A stretch of DNA of 64,000 nt from Allium sativum (GCA_030737875.1 CM060922.1:233782335-233846334); one strand, 5' to 3'; shown: positions 37,001-49,800, counted from the stretch's first letter. The notes: generated from the sequence alone by a model not told the origin. Numbers and translations are program-made.

Positions 37001-40000
37001 ATAGATCAAATCCCATTTGAATTCAATTTGAATCTCTTACATTCAAATTCCATTTTTCATTTCCGACCCCATTTGAATTTCTAATATTCAAATTCATTTT
37101 CAACATCATTTGAATTTCTATTATTCAAATTCATTTGAATTCCCTTGAATTCAAATTCCATTTCAAAATCATTTGGATTTCCTATTTTGAAATCCTATTT
37201 GAAATTCTATTTCCAATTCTACTTTGAAATCCTATTTTTCAAAGTTTATTTCAAATTCTATTTTGAAATCTCCTATTCAAATTTCCACTTGAATTTCTAT
37301 ATTCAATTCCAAGTTCAAATTCAATACTTGTATTTCTATTTCAAATCTCTATTCAAATTTCATATTTGAATTCTTCTTTGAAATCTCTATTCAAATTTCA
37401 TATTTGAATTCTTCTTTGAAATACTATATTTCAAATTCTATTCAATTCTTCTTTGAAATTTTATATTTCAAATTCTATTTTGAAATTCTACATTCAAATC
37501 TCCATTTGAATTTCTTTATTCGAATTCCTTTGAATTCAAATCTTATTTAATTCCTTGAATTCAAATTCTATTCTAATTTCGTTTATTCAAATTCTATTTG
37601 AACTTCCATTTGAATTTCTAAAATTCCATCTCCTTTTTCCTTTTCAAATATTTAAACTCCCTTTAAAATTCAAATGTTATACTCCAATTTCATTTGAGTT
37701 ATATATTTAAAAATTCCATTTCACATCTGTTTTGAAATCTCATTTCAAATCCCAATTTCACACTTGTATTTCTATTTCTGAATTATCAAATGATAATTCT
37801 TTTCACTTCATTTATAACTTCGTTATAAAAGAACTATTTATAAACTTCGTTATAAAGAACTATTTATAAACTTCGTTTATAAAGAAACTACTCGTTTTAT
37901 TTTTCAAAAACAAGTTTATATTTTTATTTCCATTAAAAATTCAAATTCTATTTAAAAATAGAATTTTCCCTTTTTAAAATCTCAAATATCCTTCCACGAT
38001 ATTTATATAAATTAAACTTCAGCCCAGTGATAATTTAAACAACCAAATCAATCAATTTCCAATTATTTGATTTTAACACATCATATATGCATATATATGA
38101 AATCAACAGAACAAACAGACAAATAGATAATATATTTTTGAGGAATCCTGTTGGATTCCTCCAACCTGTTTTCCTGCATCCACAGATGTTAGCACATAAA
38201 TAATACCCATTCTGCTTCGTGGCAGAATATCGCGGTATAGAAGGTCATCCACTAATCATAGCGTGGGGCGTGTAGGGTAATCATCCGCTATGAAACTGCG
38301 GGCATCCGCTAATGAGACTGCGGGAATCCAACCAACCAATCAACCCAATATATATATATATATAGCCTAAATAACTAATATATATATATAACAACCAGAA
38401 AACATGCACACAAGCAACAAACAATTATTTTTAATGAAATAAAAATAATTCTAAAGGTGAGTGAGATTTACTCACCGAGATATTTATTTGCCGGAATGAA
38501 TCGAAGACGTATGATTTAAATTCCATCTGACTCTGGGAAAATCCAAACCCATTTTCCTGCTATGATTCCAACCCGACTTGCATTCACATTTTACACCTAA
38601 ATTCCAAACTCTTTCTTCCTTAATCTACAAATCATCTTTGATATGCATTGCCTTGAATAAATTAGCTTTGTACCTACCATTATTTATTTTAATTTACCGA
38701 TTAACATTTATTTATTTAAATTAACTTAGCCTAAATAATTTAATTATTCTACAAATTTAAATTCGGTAAAAACATATACCTTACTGCTTTTCGAATACTC
38801 GATCAAATTCATGGAGTAAATTCTGAGCATTTCCACAATTATATCAGCTCAAAACTGCGATTTTTTTTCATTTTAGCATTTTGTCGAGCACTTCATAAGC
38901 AACTTCATTCCCTTCCTCTACTCCTACAGCCATAGGAACAACAGGAACCACCTGTCGACCTCCATAATTCGATCCTGTTCACCCCCTTTTACATTGCATC
39001 CCTCCTTCTCCATCTCGCACCCCTTCAACACCGAACCCTTCGAACCACACACGAGCACCATTTCTCCAGTCCATTCGCCAGACCATCGCGTTACTCCATC
39101 GCTCGAACCCCCTTCAGGAACCTAACGCCATCCCTTATAGTAATTTCAAAATCATGCGGTCAGTCCCCATTTAAGAAGCTCGAACCCTAAATCGTTTGTA
39201 TTGACTTCGGATCGAGATCCGCTGTCGCACCAGGCTCCATTCGTCGCCCTATCCTCGGCCAACTCCTCGCGTCATTCTCCCTGAAGCTTCGAGTATCAGC
39301 TCGCGATGAATCGAGTTGCGATTTGAATGTGAGGGCAGCGGCCATTTTTATTTGTGGAGTTTTGATTCTGAAGCTCTGATATATTTCTTTCGATTTTCAG
39401 AAGAAAATAAAAAAGCAAAAGGGAAGTTGCGATATTTATAAGTGAACAAGGGGGAACAATTTGTACTGGCGCCATTAATTCATGTTTCCCGGATGTTGAA
39501 GATCAGCGACAAATTTTGTTGGCTCGAGGGAAGTAGTGTCCGAGTGTTTCAGTTTTAGGGTGGCGCTATAAAGGTAGGCCAACTGATGATAAGAAAAATT
39601 GATTTTGAACTGACCCTTTTTAAATTTTATAACTTAAAATATCTCATGGTTCTCGAACCATTGTTTTAACCGTAACGAATGATATTCACTATTCTGACTT
39701 CAACGAAATGATTTCTAAATTTTAAATTCGACTGTTCAGAAGTGATAACCAATTAAATTAACGTTTTAAATTAAATTCGATATAAAATATAAATCGATCT
39801 CAAACCATTTAATTTACCGATAACAAATTATTTTTATTGTTCATGTTCAGACAGAACTGACACTGATCATTTGAATTGTTTTGATTCTGTTTTTAACTTC
39901 GATTTCAATTATAATTTGTTCTCGTATTTCGATTATTTGATTGATAATTCCCTATAAAAATTCTTTTATATGGTTAATTCAATATTTAAACGATACTAAA

Positions 40001-40038
40001 TATTTAAAATAAACTGTTCAAAAATCTGGGTCGTTACA
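34039..40038 (-). repeat. Element G right (5') LTR
   Basis: 6000 bp, collinear with the left LTR at an offset of about 7111 bp in the U5 part. It adjoins the primer-binding site, so it is the promoter LTR. TATA and leader sequences are intact. Confidence 0.9.
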
Positions 40039-40224
40039 ATTCAAATCAAGTTTCCATATTTACATCATAAAGCAAGGGTTTTTATTGATTTGGAGCTTGC
40101 ATTTTGGGTTTATTTGATTGCATAAGGGCTTTCTCATATTTTTGAGTCTTCATAAGCATTGTAAGCCCTTTTCTACTTTCATACTTAAACTCTAAAGTTA
40201 AATGAATGATGCAAGTTTGGTTGA

Positions 40225-40565
40225 TCATATGATATGCAAGTTATGTTATGCAAGTATGCCATGTTATGATATGCAAGTTTACCATGTTATGTTATGCAAG
40301 TATGCCATGTTATGATATGCAAGTTTACCATGTTATGCTATGCAAGTTTGCCATGTTATGATATGCAAGTTTACCATGTTATGTTATGCAAGTATGTCAT
40401 GTTATGATATGCAAGTTTACCATGTTATGCTATGCAAGTTTGCCATGTTATGATATGCAAGTTTATCATGTTATGTTATGAAAGTATGCCATGTTATGAT
40501 ATGCAAGTTTACCATGTTATGCTATGCAAGTTTGCCATATGATATGCAAGTTATGTTATGCAAGT
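40225..40565 (+). repeat. 23-bp tandem repeat (CCATGTTATG.TATGCAAGT...) in C 5' LTR
   Basis: About 14-15 units, alternating between two variants. The 3' LTR array (47690-48065) has one to two more units. D has a related but rearranged array at 60730-61090. These lie in the predicted leader intron. Confidence 0.9.
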
Positions 40566-41123
40566 TTGGGTTGATCATTTTGCTCATGTTATCATGTTAT
40601 GCAAGCTTATCTTGGGTTTATGAGCTTAAAGCTTCAAGCTTTATGCTAAAGGTTGCATTTTGACAACATGTAAGTTATCATATCCCTTATGATAACTTGC
40701 ATGTGAGGCTAAATGCGAACTTATGACCATTTCTACATGTCATTTATCACCATGTATCACCAGTATGCTAAGTTTGGTTTTATGCATGCTTTTGAGGCCT
40801 AAAAATGTAATATGCAAGTATATGAACATATGTACATTTCATATGCCACCATGTTAAACTTGTGCCTTCAACACCTTTATGTCATGATTATGCCAAGTTC
40901 CCTCTTTCTATCCTTTATGCGCTATTGCGATATGTAAGCGATGGGATTGCGTTTGCGGTTGGGTAAACTTAAAAGACATAAAAACATAAGATTGGGAATT
41001 TACCTATTAAGTTAGGTCTACCCATTGGGAATTTACCTATTAAGTTAGGTCTACCCAAATTCTTGAAAACTTGTAACATGTTTTGGAAACATGATGGACA
41101 TGACACTTAGAAAATATAAGTGT

Positions 41124-41327
41124 GACCAACTCGAGGTTGGGTTGAGTTTGTAGCGTAAATCTACCCGGAACCGACCAGCTTAACTAGTTGCTACAAACAA
41201 TAGGACCCAATGTGAGAAGTTGGTCATGTTGTACCTTGAACCCGAGGTTAGACCAAGTTGTGGTATAAAGCTACCCGGAACCGACCGGCTTAACTAGTAA
41301 CCGCAACGAAGTCTAATGTGAGAGGTT
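41124..41327 (+). other. Twin stem-loops, C 5' LTR
   Basis: Stem-loop 1 (41124-41225): outer GACCAACT/AGTTGGTC, middle TTGGGT/ACCCAA, inner GTTTGTAGC (41146-41154)/GCTACAAAC (41190-41198). Stem-loop 2 (41239-41327): AACC/GGTT, TTAGAC/GTCTAA, GTTGTGGT/ACCGCAAC with one G-U pair. The CGAGG, TGTGAGA and CCCGGAACCG constants are all present. Stems differ from B on both arms. Confidence 0.8.
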
Positions 41328-42557
41328 AAGGCACGTTAATTAATGCCTCGTGATTAGGGTTAAGTCATGGTCCACTTAATACTTAACCAATTTGGGCTTG
41401 GTAGATTAATCAGGGTTAAGTCGTGAACTCATCGTTACACTTAACCAAGTTAATCCATGATTAGCAAGAGGGTTAAACCGTACTTAACCCACTAGAAAAT
41501 CCTAGCAATGGGGGTCCACTCCAGCAGTAATCCCAAGTTTGTATCATTATGACCCTAGGGTCTAGGCTAGGGTGGGGGGCACAATTACTGGACTTGAGGT
41601 AAGTGACCAAAAGCGACGGCAGATGGGTACGCGGTGTTGTTCCGGGCGGACTATGGTCGTGCACATAATCCGAAGCCGGGGAAAACATGCATGGGTACCA
41701 GTAGATCGAGACTGTGCACTTATGTTTATGGTGTCCAGGGGTTGACACCCTAGGGCTTGATACACCTGACGGGAGACCCTGCACAGTCTGACTACAATTA
41801 TGTTTGGGCCGCATTGACACCAACACGTGACGAGTTAGGCTTATAGGGAGCCGATCGACTAGACCGTTTGGTTGGACCGCGTAGTAGGGTCACTTCATCA
41901 TATTGGGCCAAAGCTTGGGCCAAGGGATCAATACTTGTTTATTCAAGTCATGTTAGTTTGCTAGTACACCTGTGGTGCAAAAACCTTAAACATGATTATG
42001 CGATGACACCTTTATCTACCTTGTTAGTTAATCATCATGCTAGTATGTTGTTATCCTTATGTTCATCCCTGCTTCTCATGCCAGTTAACTTTATCAGTTT
42101 ACATTGATTGTAGTAGGGCTTACTCAGTCTTTTTGACTGACCTGTTTTCTTTCGCCTCTTTTCTTCCGTTTGCCCCCCAGGTTCTCAGGGTGGGAACGTT
42201 GGAGCTTATCTTGGATTTCGGATTGCTTGCTTGTGGGATTTCAGCTCATGTACGGTTTCGACATGAAGCTAGCTATGGTTATCACATATTTTGGGGATAG
42301 TACTTATGTATTTCAGTTTTCAGTTGATGTTGTTTTTATCTAGACTTGTTTATTTGGAAAGTTATGTTGTACCAGACTTGTTTTGAAATAGTTTGAAATC
42401 TTCCGCTGTTTTACTTATCTTATTTACTCTGTTTACATATATACATATGTTCTTGTTCTGCCTTGATATATCATTATGCATGTTTACCTGATTCAAACGC
42501 CCCTCCAAAGTTAGAGTGCTTGCAAGAGACACCCTGGCGGAGGTGGGGTGTTACATT

Positions 42558-42570
42558 TGGTATCAGAGCA
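42558..42570 (+). other. Element C primer-binding site
   Basis: TGGTATCAGAGCA two bases after the LTR end. Complementary to initiator-Met tRNA. Confidence 0.92.
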
Positions 42571-42752
42571 TATGGTTTACGAGAAGGAACAAAATGGTTT
42601 TTAAAACTTTTGGAAAACTATTTTCAAAACCAAGTATAAAGTATTTTCCAAAGAAAAGTCTAGTTTATTTTAAAGGCTATTCTCCAAAAAGCCATTAGCA
42701 AAATTCCTTCGTTTTTCTCCATTCTGAATCTGTCTTTTTCTTTGTTTTCAGT

Positions 42753-43886
42753 ATGGCCGATAACTTTGCTATTCCGGAGGGAGTACACGTACCTGTTTGG
42801 TATAGGAGACTTTTGGAGGCTAGGGCGACCGAACCCGGCCCCGCAGATGTACCTCCTCCTCCTCCTCCGGTAGTTAATGTTCCTCCTCCTCCTGTCGTTG
42901 AGGTTCCTCTTCCTCCTTCCCCTCGGCGTCCTCAAACTGACTTCGCGAAAATTTGCAAAGACTTTAAGGCGACGGGTTGCAAGAATTTCATTGGAACCGA
43001 GACTTATGTAGAGGCAAGGAATTGGTTGAAAGAAACCGAAGATCTTTTTGCCTTCTTTGATATAGATGACCGTAGGAAGGTTTTATTAGCAGTGTGGTTG
43101 CTAAAGGAAGAAGTTGCACGTTGGTGGGTGGTCACCACCGCTACTAGGCCAATTGAGACTTGGGAAGACTTTCGGGGAAGGTTTGGACTAAGGTTCCTAT
43201 CACTGAAGCAAGGGGACATGACTATTAGGGAATACATAGATAAGTTTAATCAACTGGCTCGGGTCGGTTTAGACTTGGTTGACACAGCTCAGAAGAAGGC
43301 CCTATACTTTGCTCTAGGATTAAACGAGCCATTACATGGTTTAGCCATGACTCATATACCCTTGGAGGCAACATTCGAGAGCTTGGTTGATATGGCGTTA
43401 CTTCAGGGAGATGTCAAGAAAGAGGTCAAGATGAATGATACTCAAGCCAAGAAGACTGATTCCCAGTGGAAAGGAAATCAGGGTAATCCAAGTGGTCAGA
43501 GGAGTCAAGGCAAACAGAACAAGAACAAGAGTCAAGGTAACAAGGGGAACAATAGTAAGGGCAATAACGATAAGAGGAAGTGCCATTATTGCGGTTCAGT
43601 TGGGCATCTTATTAAGGATTGTAAGAAGAGAAAAAGGAAGAGTGGTGAATGCTTTCATTGTGGTGAGTTTGGACATTTCAGCAAAGATTGCCCGAAGAAG
43701 CAAGGGCAAGGCCAGGGTCAGACTCAGCGTGCTGAACCTTCGGGAGGGCAAGTTCATGCTCTCAATGTCGCTCCAGTTCCCGATCGAGGTAGTATTTTTG
43801 TTGAGAGCCTTGTATATATTTCTGATTTTTCAGTTCGTACCTTGTTTGATTTTGGTGCATCGCATAGTTTATTTCATCTGATCTAG
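42753..43886 (+). CDS. gag: Gag polyprotein of element C (with start of protease)
   Basis: 377 aa. Proline-rich N-terminus (residues 33-59). A retrotransposon Gag/capsid domain spans about 62-220, with the family pattern ...WW....RPIETWEDF...F...F. Then a K/Q/N/G-rich basic linker (230-275) and two CCHC zinc knuckles: C277-C280-H285-C290 and C300-C303-H308-C313. It packages element RNA in cytoplasmic particles. The tail enters retropepsin, but the active site reads DFGA (366-369) instead of D-S/T-G-A, and a 1-nt frameshift stops it seven residues later. The ATG is chosen because it matches D and lies one base after a strong splice acceptor (TTTTCAG|T). Gag looks translatable; mature protease does not. 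Confidence 0.9.
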   Translation: MADNFAIPEGVHVPVWYRRLLEARATEPGPADVPPPPPPVVNVPPPPVVEVPLPPSPRRPQTDFAKICKDFKATGCKNFIGTETYVEARNWLKETEDLFAFFDIDDRRKVLLAVWLLKEEVARWWVVTTATRPIETWEDFRGRFGLRFLSLKQGDMTIREYIDKFNQLARVGLDLVDTAQKKALYFALGLNEPLHGLAMTHIPLEATFESLVDMALLQGDVKKEVKMNDTQAKKTDSQWKGNQGNPSGQRSQGKQNKNKSQGNKGNNSKGNNDKRKCHYCGSVGHLIKDCKKRKRKSGECFHCGEFGHFSKDCPKKQGQGQGQTQRAEPSGGQVHALNVAPVPDRGSIFVESLVYISDFSVRTLFDFGASHSLFHLI

Positions 43887-45700
43887 TTGAAAGTTTGCAC
43901 CTAAGTACTAGTCTAGTTAATGATCCCGTGTGTGTTTCAAATCCAATTGGGGGTTCCGCCCATTTGTCTATTATCTACGTGGATTTGAAAATTTCTATCT
44001 TGAGTGTAGAATTCTCGTGTGATGCTTATATTCTCGGTTTCATGGGGTATGGGTTGATTTTTGGGCATGGATGGGTTGTCCAGTTTTGGAGCCATTCTTG
44101 ATTTTTGAGCATAGGGTTGAGAGGCTCATGACTCGCCTCGGTAATACCCTAAACATTTCTAGTAACCCTATGAGTCCCGTCATGTTGTGTTATCCTGAAT
44201 CCCTCAACTCGTCTATCGATAGTTTGCAATCGGTGAGGGTGGTCCGAGAATATCCTGATATCTTGGGTGAAGTGAAGGGGGTTACCCCTAAACGAGAGAT
44301 AGATTTCCGCATTTATCTGGTTGATAATGCCAAGATAGTTTCGTGGCCGGTTAGGCACATGGCCCCGCAAGATGAGAGTTAAGAAAGCAAGTCAAGGAGT
44401 TGCTTGAGAAGAACTTCATTAGATGAAGTATATCTGAATGGGGAGCGCCTGTAGTATTTACTACCAAAGCAGATGGTTCTCTTCGACGTTGTGTTGATTA
44501 TCGTGAGTTAAACAAAGAGAATAGACAACCATTGCCAAGGATCGATGATTTGTTTGATCAGCTTGTAGGAACATCCGTTTTCTCTTGATCTTGCTACTGG
44601 ATTCCATCAACTCAGAGTAGCTGAAGATAGTATAGACAAGACTGCGTTCAGAACTCCAGATGGATTCTTAGAATGGCTGGTCATGCCATTATGTTTGACT
44701 AATGCACCCGCCAACTTCGTGGACTTGATGAGTAGGGTGTCTAGGGAGTTCCTGAATGAGTTTGTGGTAGTCTTTGTAAACGATATCCTGACTTTCTTAA
44801 AGAACGAGGAAGAACATGCTAGACATCTCAAGGAGGTGATGGATACGCTTAGAGCGCATCAGTTGAAAGCCAAGTCCTCCAAATGTCATTTTGGAGAAAA
44901 GAAGTTAGATTTCTTGGGCACATAGTTTCTAAGCAAGGCTTAGCGGTGGATCCCGCTAAAGTGGTCGCGGTTCAAAACCGAAAAGCTTCGACGAGGACAA
45001 TTGAAGTAAGAAGTTCTCTCAGTTTAATTAGTTAGTTAGCGTCTCTTGAGCTTAGACCTACCCTTCTGGATCAAGTAGGGACTTCACAGAAAGAAGACCC
45101 GCAGTTAGTCGAGATCATGGACAAGTTGATTCGAGGCGAGATGGTAAGTCACCTCGCTATAGATGACAAGGGATGGCTAAGACGCGATGAGAGAAATAAG
45201 GTTCTTAAAGATGCACCTCACTCGAGGAGGTGGCCGAGTTTGTCCCAAGGTGCAGGTTGTGCCAACAGGTTAAAGGCCGAGTCATAGAAGCCCGGTGGGC
45301 TATTATATCCATTGGAGGTCCCCGCAATGGAAGAGGAAAAAGCGTCACGAAGGATTTCGTGGATGGACTGCCTAGATCAAGAAAGGGAATAAGAGCATGT
45401 GGGTCATAGTAGGTAGACTCACGAAGAGTGCTCATTTCACTCCGGTAAAGAGCGAAAGGGCTGCATCATAGCTAGCGACAGTTTACTTTCAAGAAATAAA
45501 GCGGTTGCACGAGGTTCCCTAAAGTATAGTTAGTAACCATGACTCAATTTTCACTAGCCAGTTTTGGGAATAGTCTACGGGAAGTCATGGGCAAGCGACT
45601 AAATCTAAGTACGGCCTATCATTCACAGGCGAATGGTTCATTTCGTTCAAGCATGAGTTATAGAAAATCACGTTAGTAAGAGCAATTGGCAACGTGGATT
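43887..45700 (+). pseudogene. Element C pol remnant (protease, RT, integrase pieces)
   Basis: Reading frames are broken throughout. 43895-44101 is the rest of retropepsin (FMGYGLIFGHGW). RT begins near 44262, with a stop at 44424-44426 and a frame break near 44580. The open piece 44683-44925 covers the RT palm, where the F-x-D-D box reads FVNDIL: codon 44779-44781 encodes Asn in place of the first catalytic Asp. After 44925 RNase H is almost absent. A decayed integrase zinc-binding and core region is traceable at about 45220-45660. The element cannot supply its own reverse transcription or integration. Confidence 0.8.
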
Positions 45701-46831
45701 GGTATTTTCAAGAAAAGTTTTGCTGCGTGGAATACTTTATAGTAAGTAAACGAGATCCAGGATTCACTAGTGAATTTTGGAGAGCTTGCATGAAATCATG
45801 AGGTCATAGTTAAGTTTAAGCCAAGAATGATAGAAGAGTAAGTGAAAGAGGAAGACGAAAGGCGACAATGAAATGGGTTCCAACTCATATTTGGAAATAA
45901 GAGTTAAGAAGCCAAGGAATCATGAAGTAAAAGACGGTCAAAGCACAGTGGAGTTAAACTCAAGGAAACGTGACTTAGAAGACTGAAGGCTAGATACGCG
46001 CATCATATCTCTTTCTAAGAGTATATCCTTGATCCTTGTTTTCCGGTGAAACTTACTCGCATGTTATCCTTTTTACGTATATCCTCTCGGTCCCATTCTC
46101 GGTCCTATTTCTGTCGGGAGGTATGACTCATCGGTTAGTAATACATGTCAAGGTTTGAAGGGGTCCGTTAGGTTGACTAAACCTTTTGGGCTTTTATAGA
46201 ATATGGGTTGGGTTAGGAAGGGATTTCTTGTAATCCGAAAAGAGTATATCTTGCTTATCTTCCCGATCTCTTTGTAGCATATCTTTTGCTATCCATGTTT
46301 GTCTTGATTATCTAGTTTATCGTGTTAATCTTGTCATGAGAACCTTAGGTAGAAACCCTTTGGATGAAACATGTGTTTGAAACATGTCATGCTTGTTGGT
46401 TGCAAGTGGTTGCAAGTGTTTGTAAGTGGTTACTCGTGGATGCATTATACACATTAGGCACTAGATCGGCTCACACACTCCTCATATTGCATATGCATGT
46501 GTGTTTATGCTTATTCATGGATGAAAATTTTTGTGTTATCATATGGATGTTGCATATGGATGTATGTTATGTGCACACATATAGATGTTATACATTATGT
46601 TAGGAATTGCATACATATGGATTCATTTCACTAACATAATTTGCATTGATGATATTTGCATTAGATAAGTACATATACACACACCTTTGCATATGTTCAT
46701 ACAACATTTAGAATCTTGTAAGGACAATGATTGCTCGTGGATGAAGTTTTGAGTAGATGGATGTTGGATGGTAGGATATGTTCTTCCTAACTTGAAGATT
46801 TCGGGGACGAAATCCTTTAAGGAGGGGAGAA
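45701..46831 (+). other. Element C 3' non-coding tail and polypurine tract
   Basis: No coding signal, but blocks are shared with B at 20100-20700. It ends with ATTTCGGGGACGAAATCC and the polypurine tract AAGGAGGGGAGAA (about 46819-46831) immediately before the 3' LTR. Confidence 0.7.
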
Positions 46832-49800
46832 TGTAACAACCCGTATTTTTAATAACCTGTTATAACGTAAATCGAGGCAGAATTTAATTTATAAATCTGA
46901 ATCAAGGGAAACGGGCTATGCCATTGCGTTCGTCTCGGAAAAATACGCGAAATAGAGTCTGATTTTTCGAAAATCGGAGTCCGTATGACCCGATTAAGGC
47001 CCAACGAAGTTTTCAGAAAAATTCAAAGTAAAAATAGATTTCAAATTCAAGTCTGAATTTGGAAATTTGGGCCAGTTTGGGCCAGGCGGGAAAATTCCCG
47101 CTAGAGCACCCAAGTCGACAGCCCTGTCGACTTGGGAGTCGACTTGGTTGGACCCAAGTCGACAGCCCTGTCGACTTGGCTGTCGACTTGGTCCAGCCGG
47201 GCAGTTTTGCCTGGTGCACCATTTTGGGGTCTTGGTTAGGTTTTGGGCCAGATTCGGTTTTGAGGGCTGAGATTGGAACTAGGGTTTAATCCTAAGGCTA
47301 AAACTAGTCCTAATCTCTATAAATAAGCCCCTAACCTAACCCTAAATCATCATTATTCATTCAAGTAACTGAACTATAGCAAAATCACTCCTCTCATGGC
47401 CTCCACTCTCTTCATAAAATTCTAAATAAATTTTTTTGAGAGATTTTCCATGCATACAAGTGTTTTCAAGCTTGTATGAGCATCATTAGCTTGCATTCAA
47501 GTCAAGTTTCCATATTTACATCATAAAGCAAGGGTTTTTATTGATTTGGAGCTTGCATTTTGGGTTTATTTGATTGCATAAGGGCTTTGTCATATTTTTG
47601 AGTCTTCATAAGCATTGTAAGCCCTTTTCTACTTTCATACTTAAACTCTAAAGTTAAATGAATGATGCAAGTTTGGTTGATCATATGATATGCAAGTTAT
47701 GTTATGCAAGTATGCCATGTTATGATATGCAAGTTTACCATGTTATGTTATGCAAGTATGTCATGTTATGATATGCAAGTTTACCATGTTATGTTATGCA
47801 AGTATGCCATGTTATGATATGCAAGTTTACCATGTTATGCTATGCAAGTTTGCCATGTTATGATATGCAAGTTTACCATGTTATGTTATGCAAGTATGCC
47901 ATGTTATGATATGCAAGTTTACCATGTTATGCTATGCAAGTTTGCCATGTTATGATATGCAAGTTTATCATGTTATGTTATGCAAGTATGCCATGTTATG
48001 ATATGCAAGTTTACCATGTTATGCTATGCAAGTTTGCCATATGATATGCAAGTTATGTTATGCAAGTTTGGGTTGATCATTTTGCTCATGTTATCATGTT
48101 ATGCAAGCTTATATTTGGTTTATGAGCTTAAAGCTTCAAGCTTTGTGCTAAAGGTTGCATTTTGGCAACATGTAAGTTATCATATCCCTTATGATAACTT
48201 GCATGTGAGGCTAAATGCGAACTTATGGCCATTTCTACATGTCATTTATCACCATGTATCACCAATATGCTAAGTTTGGTTTTATGCATGCTTTTGAGGC
48301 CTAAAAATGTAATATGCAAGTATATGAACATATGTACATTTCTTAGGCCACCATGTTAAACTTGTGGCTTCAACACCTTTATGACATGATTATGCCAAGT
48401 TCCCTCTTTCTATCCTTTATGCGCTATTGCGATATGTAAGCGATGGGATTGCGTTTGGGGTTGGGTAAACTTAAAAGACATAAAAACATAAGATTGGGAA
48501 TTTACCTATTAAGTTAGGTCTACCCATTGGGAATTTACCTATTAAGTTAGGTCTACCCAAATTCTTGAAAACTTGTAACATGTTTTGGAAACATGATGGA
48601 CATGACACTTAGAAAATATAAGTGTGACCAACTCGAGGTTGGGTTGAGTTTGTAGCGTAAATTTACCCGGAACCGACCGGCTTAACTAGTTGCTACAAAC
48701 AATAGGACCCAATGTGAGAAGTTGGTCATGTTGTACCTTGAACCCGAGGTTAGACCAAGTTGTGGTATAAAGCTACCCGGAACCGACCGGCTTAACTAGT
48801 AACCGCAACGAAGTCTAATGTGAGAGGTTAAGGCACGTTAATTAATGCCTCGTGATTAGGGTTAAGTCATGGTCCACTTAATACTTAACCAATTTGGGCT
48901 TCGTAGATTAATCAGGGTTAAGTCGTGAACTCATCTTTACAATTAACCAAGTTAATCCATGATAAGCAAGAGGGTTAAACCGTACTTAACCCACTAGAAA
49001 ATCCTAGCAATGGGGGTCCACTCCAGCAGTAATCCCAAGTTTGTATCATTATGACCCTAGGGTCTAGGCTAGGGTGGGGGGCACAATTACTGGACTTGAG
49101 GTAAGTGACCAAATGCGACGGCAGATGGGTACGCCGGTGTAGTTCCGGGCGGACTATGGTCGTGCACATAGTCCGAAGCCGGGGAAAACATGCATGGGTA
49201 CCAGTAGATCGAGACTGTGCACTTATGTTTATGGTGTCCAGGGGTTGACACCCTAGGGCTTGATACACCCAACGGGAGACCCTGCACAGTCTGAATACAA
49301 TTATGTTTGGGCCGCATTGACACCAACACGTGACGAGTTAGGCTTATAGGGAGCTGATCGGCTAGACCGTTTGGTTGGACCGCGTAGTAGGGTCACTTCA
49401 TGATATTGGGCCAAAGCTTGGGCCAAGGGATCAATACTTGTTTATTCAAGTCATGTTAGTTTGCTAGTACACCTGTGGTGCAGAAACCTTAAACCTGATT
49501 ATGCGATGACACCATTATCTACCTTGTTAGTTAATCATCATGCTAGTATGTTGTTATCCTTATGTTCATCCCTGCTTCTCATGCCAGTTAACTTTATCAG
49601 TTTACATTGATTGTAGTAGGGCTTACTCAGTCTTTTTGACTGACCTGTTTTCTTTCGCCTCTTTTCTTCCGTTCCCCCCCAGGTTCTCAGGGTGGGAACG
49701 TTGGAGCTTAGCTTGGATTTCGGATTGCTTGCTTGTGGGATTCAGCTCATGTACGGTTTCGACATGAAGCTAGCTATGGTTATCACATATTTTGGGGATA

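Larger units (their letters stand above)
26928..40038 (-). mobile_element. Element G: complete giant-LTR retrotransposon (6.0-kb LTRs, 1.1-kb internal region)
   Basis: It is inserted in C's 5' LTR. TSD ATTCA at 26923-26927 and 40039-40043; the uninterrupted 3' LTR of C has a single GCATTCAAG there. Left LTR 26928-32953 (6026 bp), internal 32954-34038 (1085 bp), right LTR 34039-40038 (6000 bp). I count about 17 substitutions between the LTRs plus a 16-bp deletion between ACTCGTT repeats and a shorter (TA)n run, roughly 0.3% divergence. No protein-coding gene is recognised. Minus orientation is set by primer-binding site and polypurine tract. Confidence 0.93.
40044..42555 (+). repeat. Element C 5' LTR, piece 2
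   Basis: Resumes directly after G. Splice donor ATT|GTAAGCC at 40161, 23-bp repeat array 40225-40565, a doubled GGGAATTTACCTATTAAG block (about 40994-41057), twin stem-loops 41124-41327, a conserved structured block (about 41500-41830), a C-tract near 42170-42180, and LTR end GGTGGGGTGTTACA. Confidence 0.87.

Noticed and set aside
42558..42570. tRNA gene suggested by TGGTATCAGAGC
   Set aside because: Only the primer-binding complement is present; no cloverleaf.
42660..42935. 91-aa Arg-rich ORF antisense to gag
   Set aside because: Shadow of the proline-rich gag codons on the other strand.
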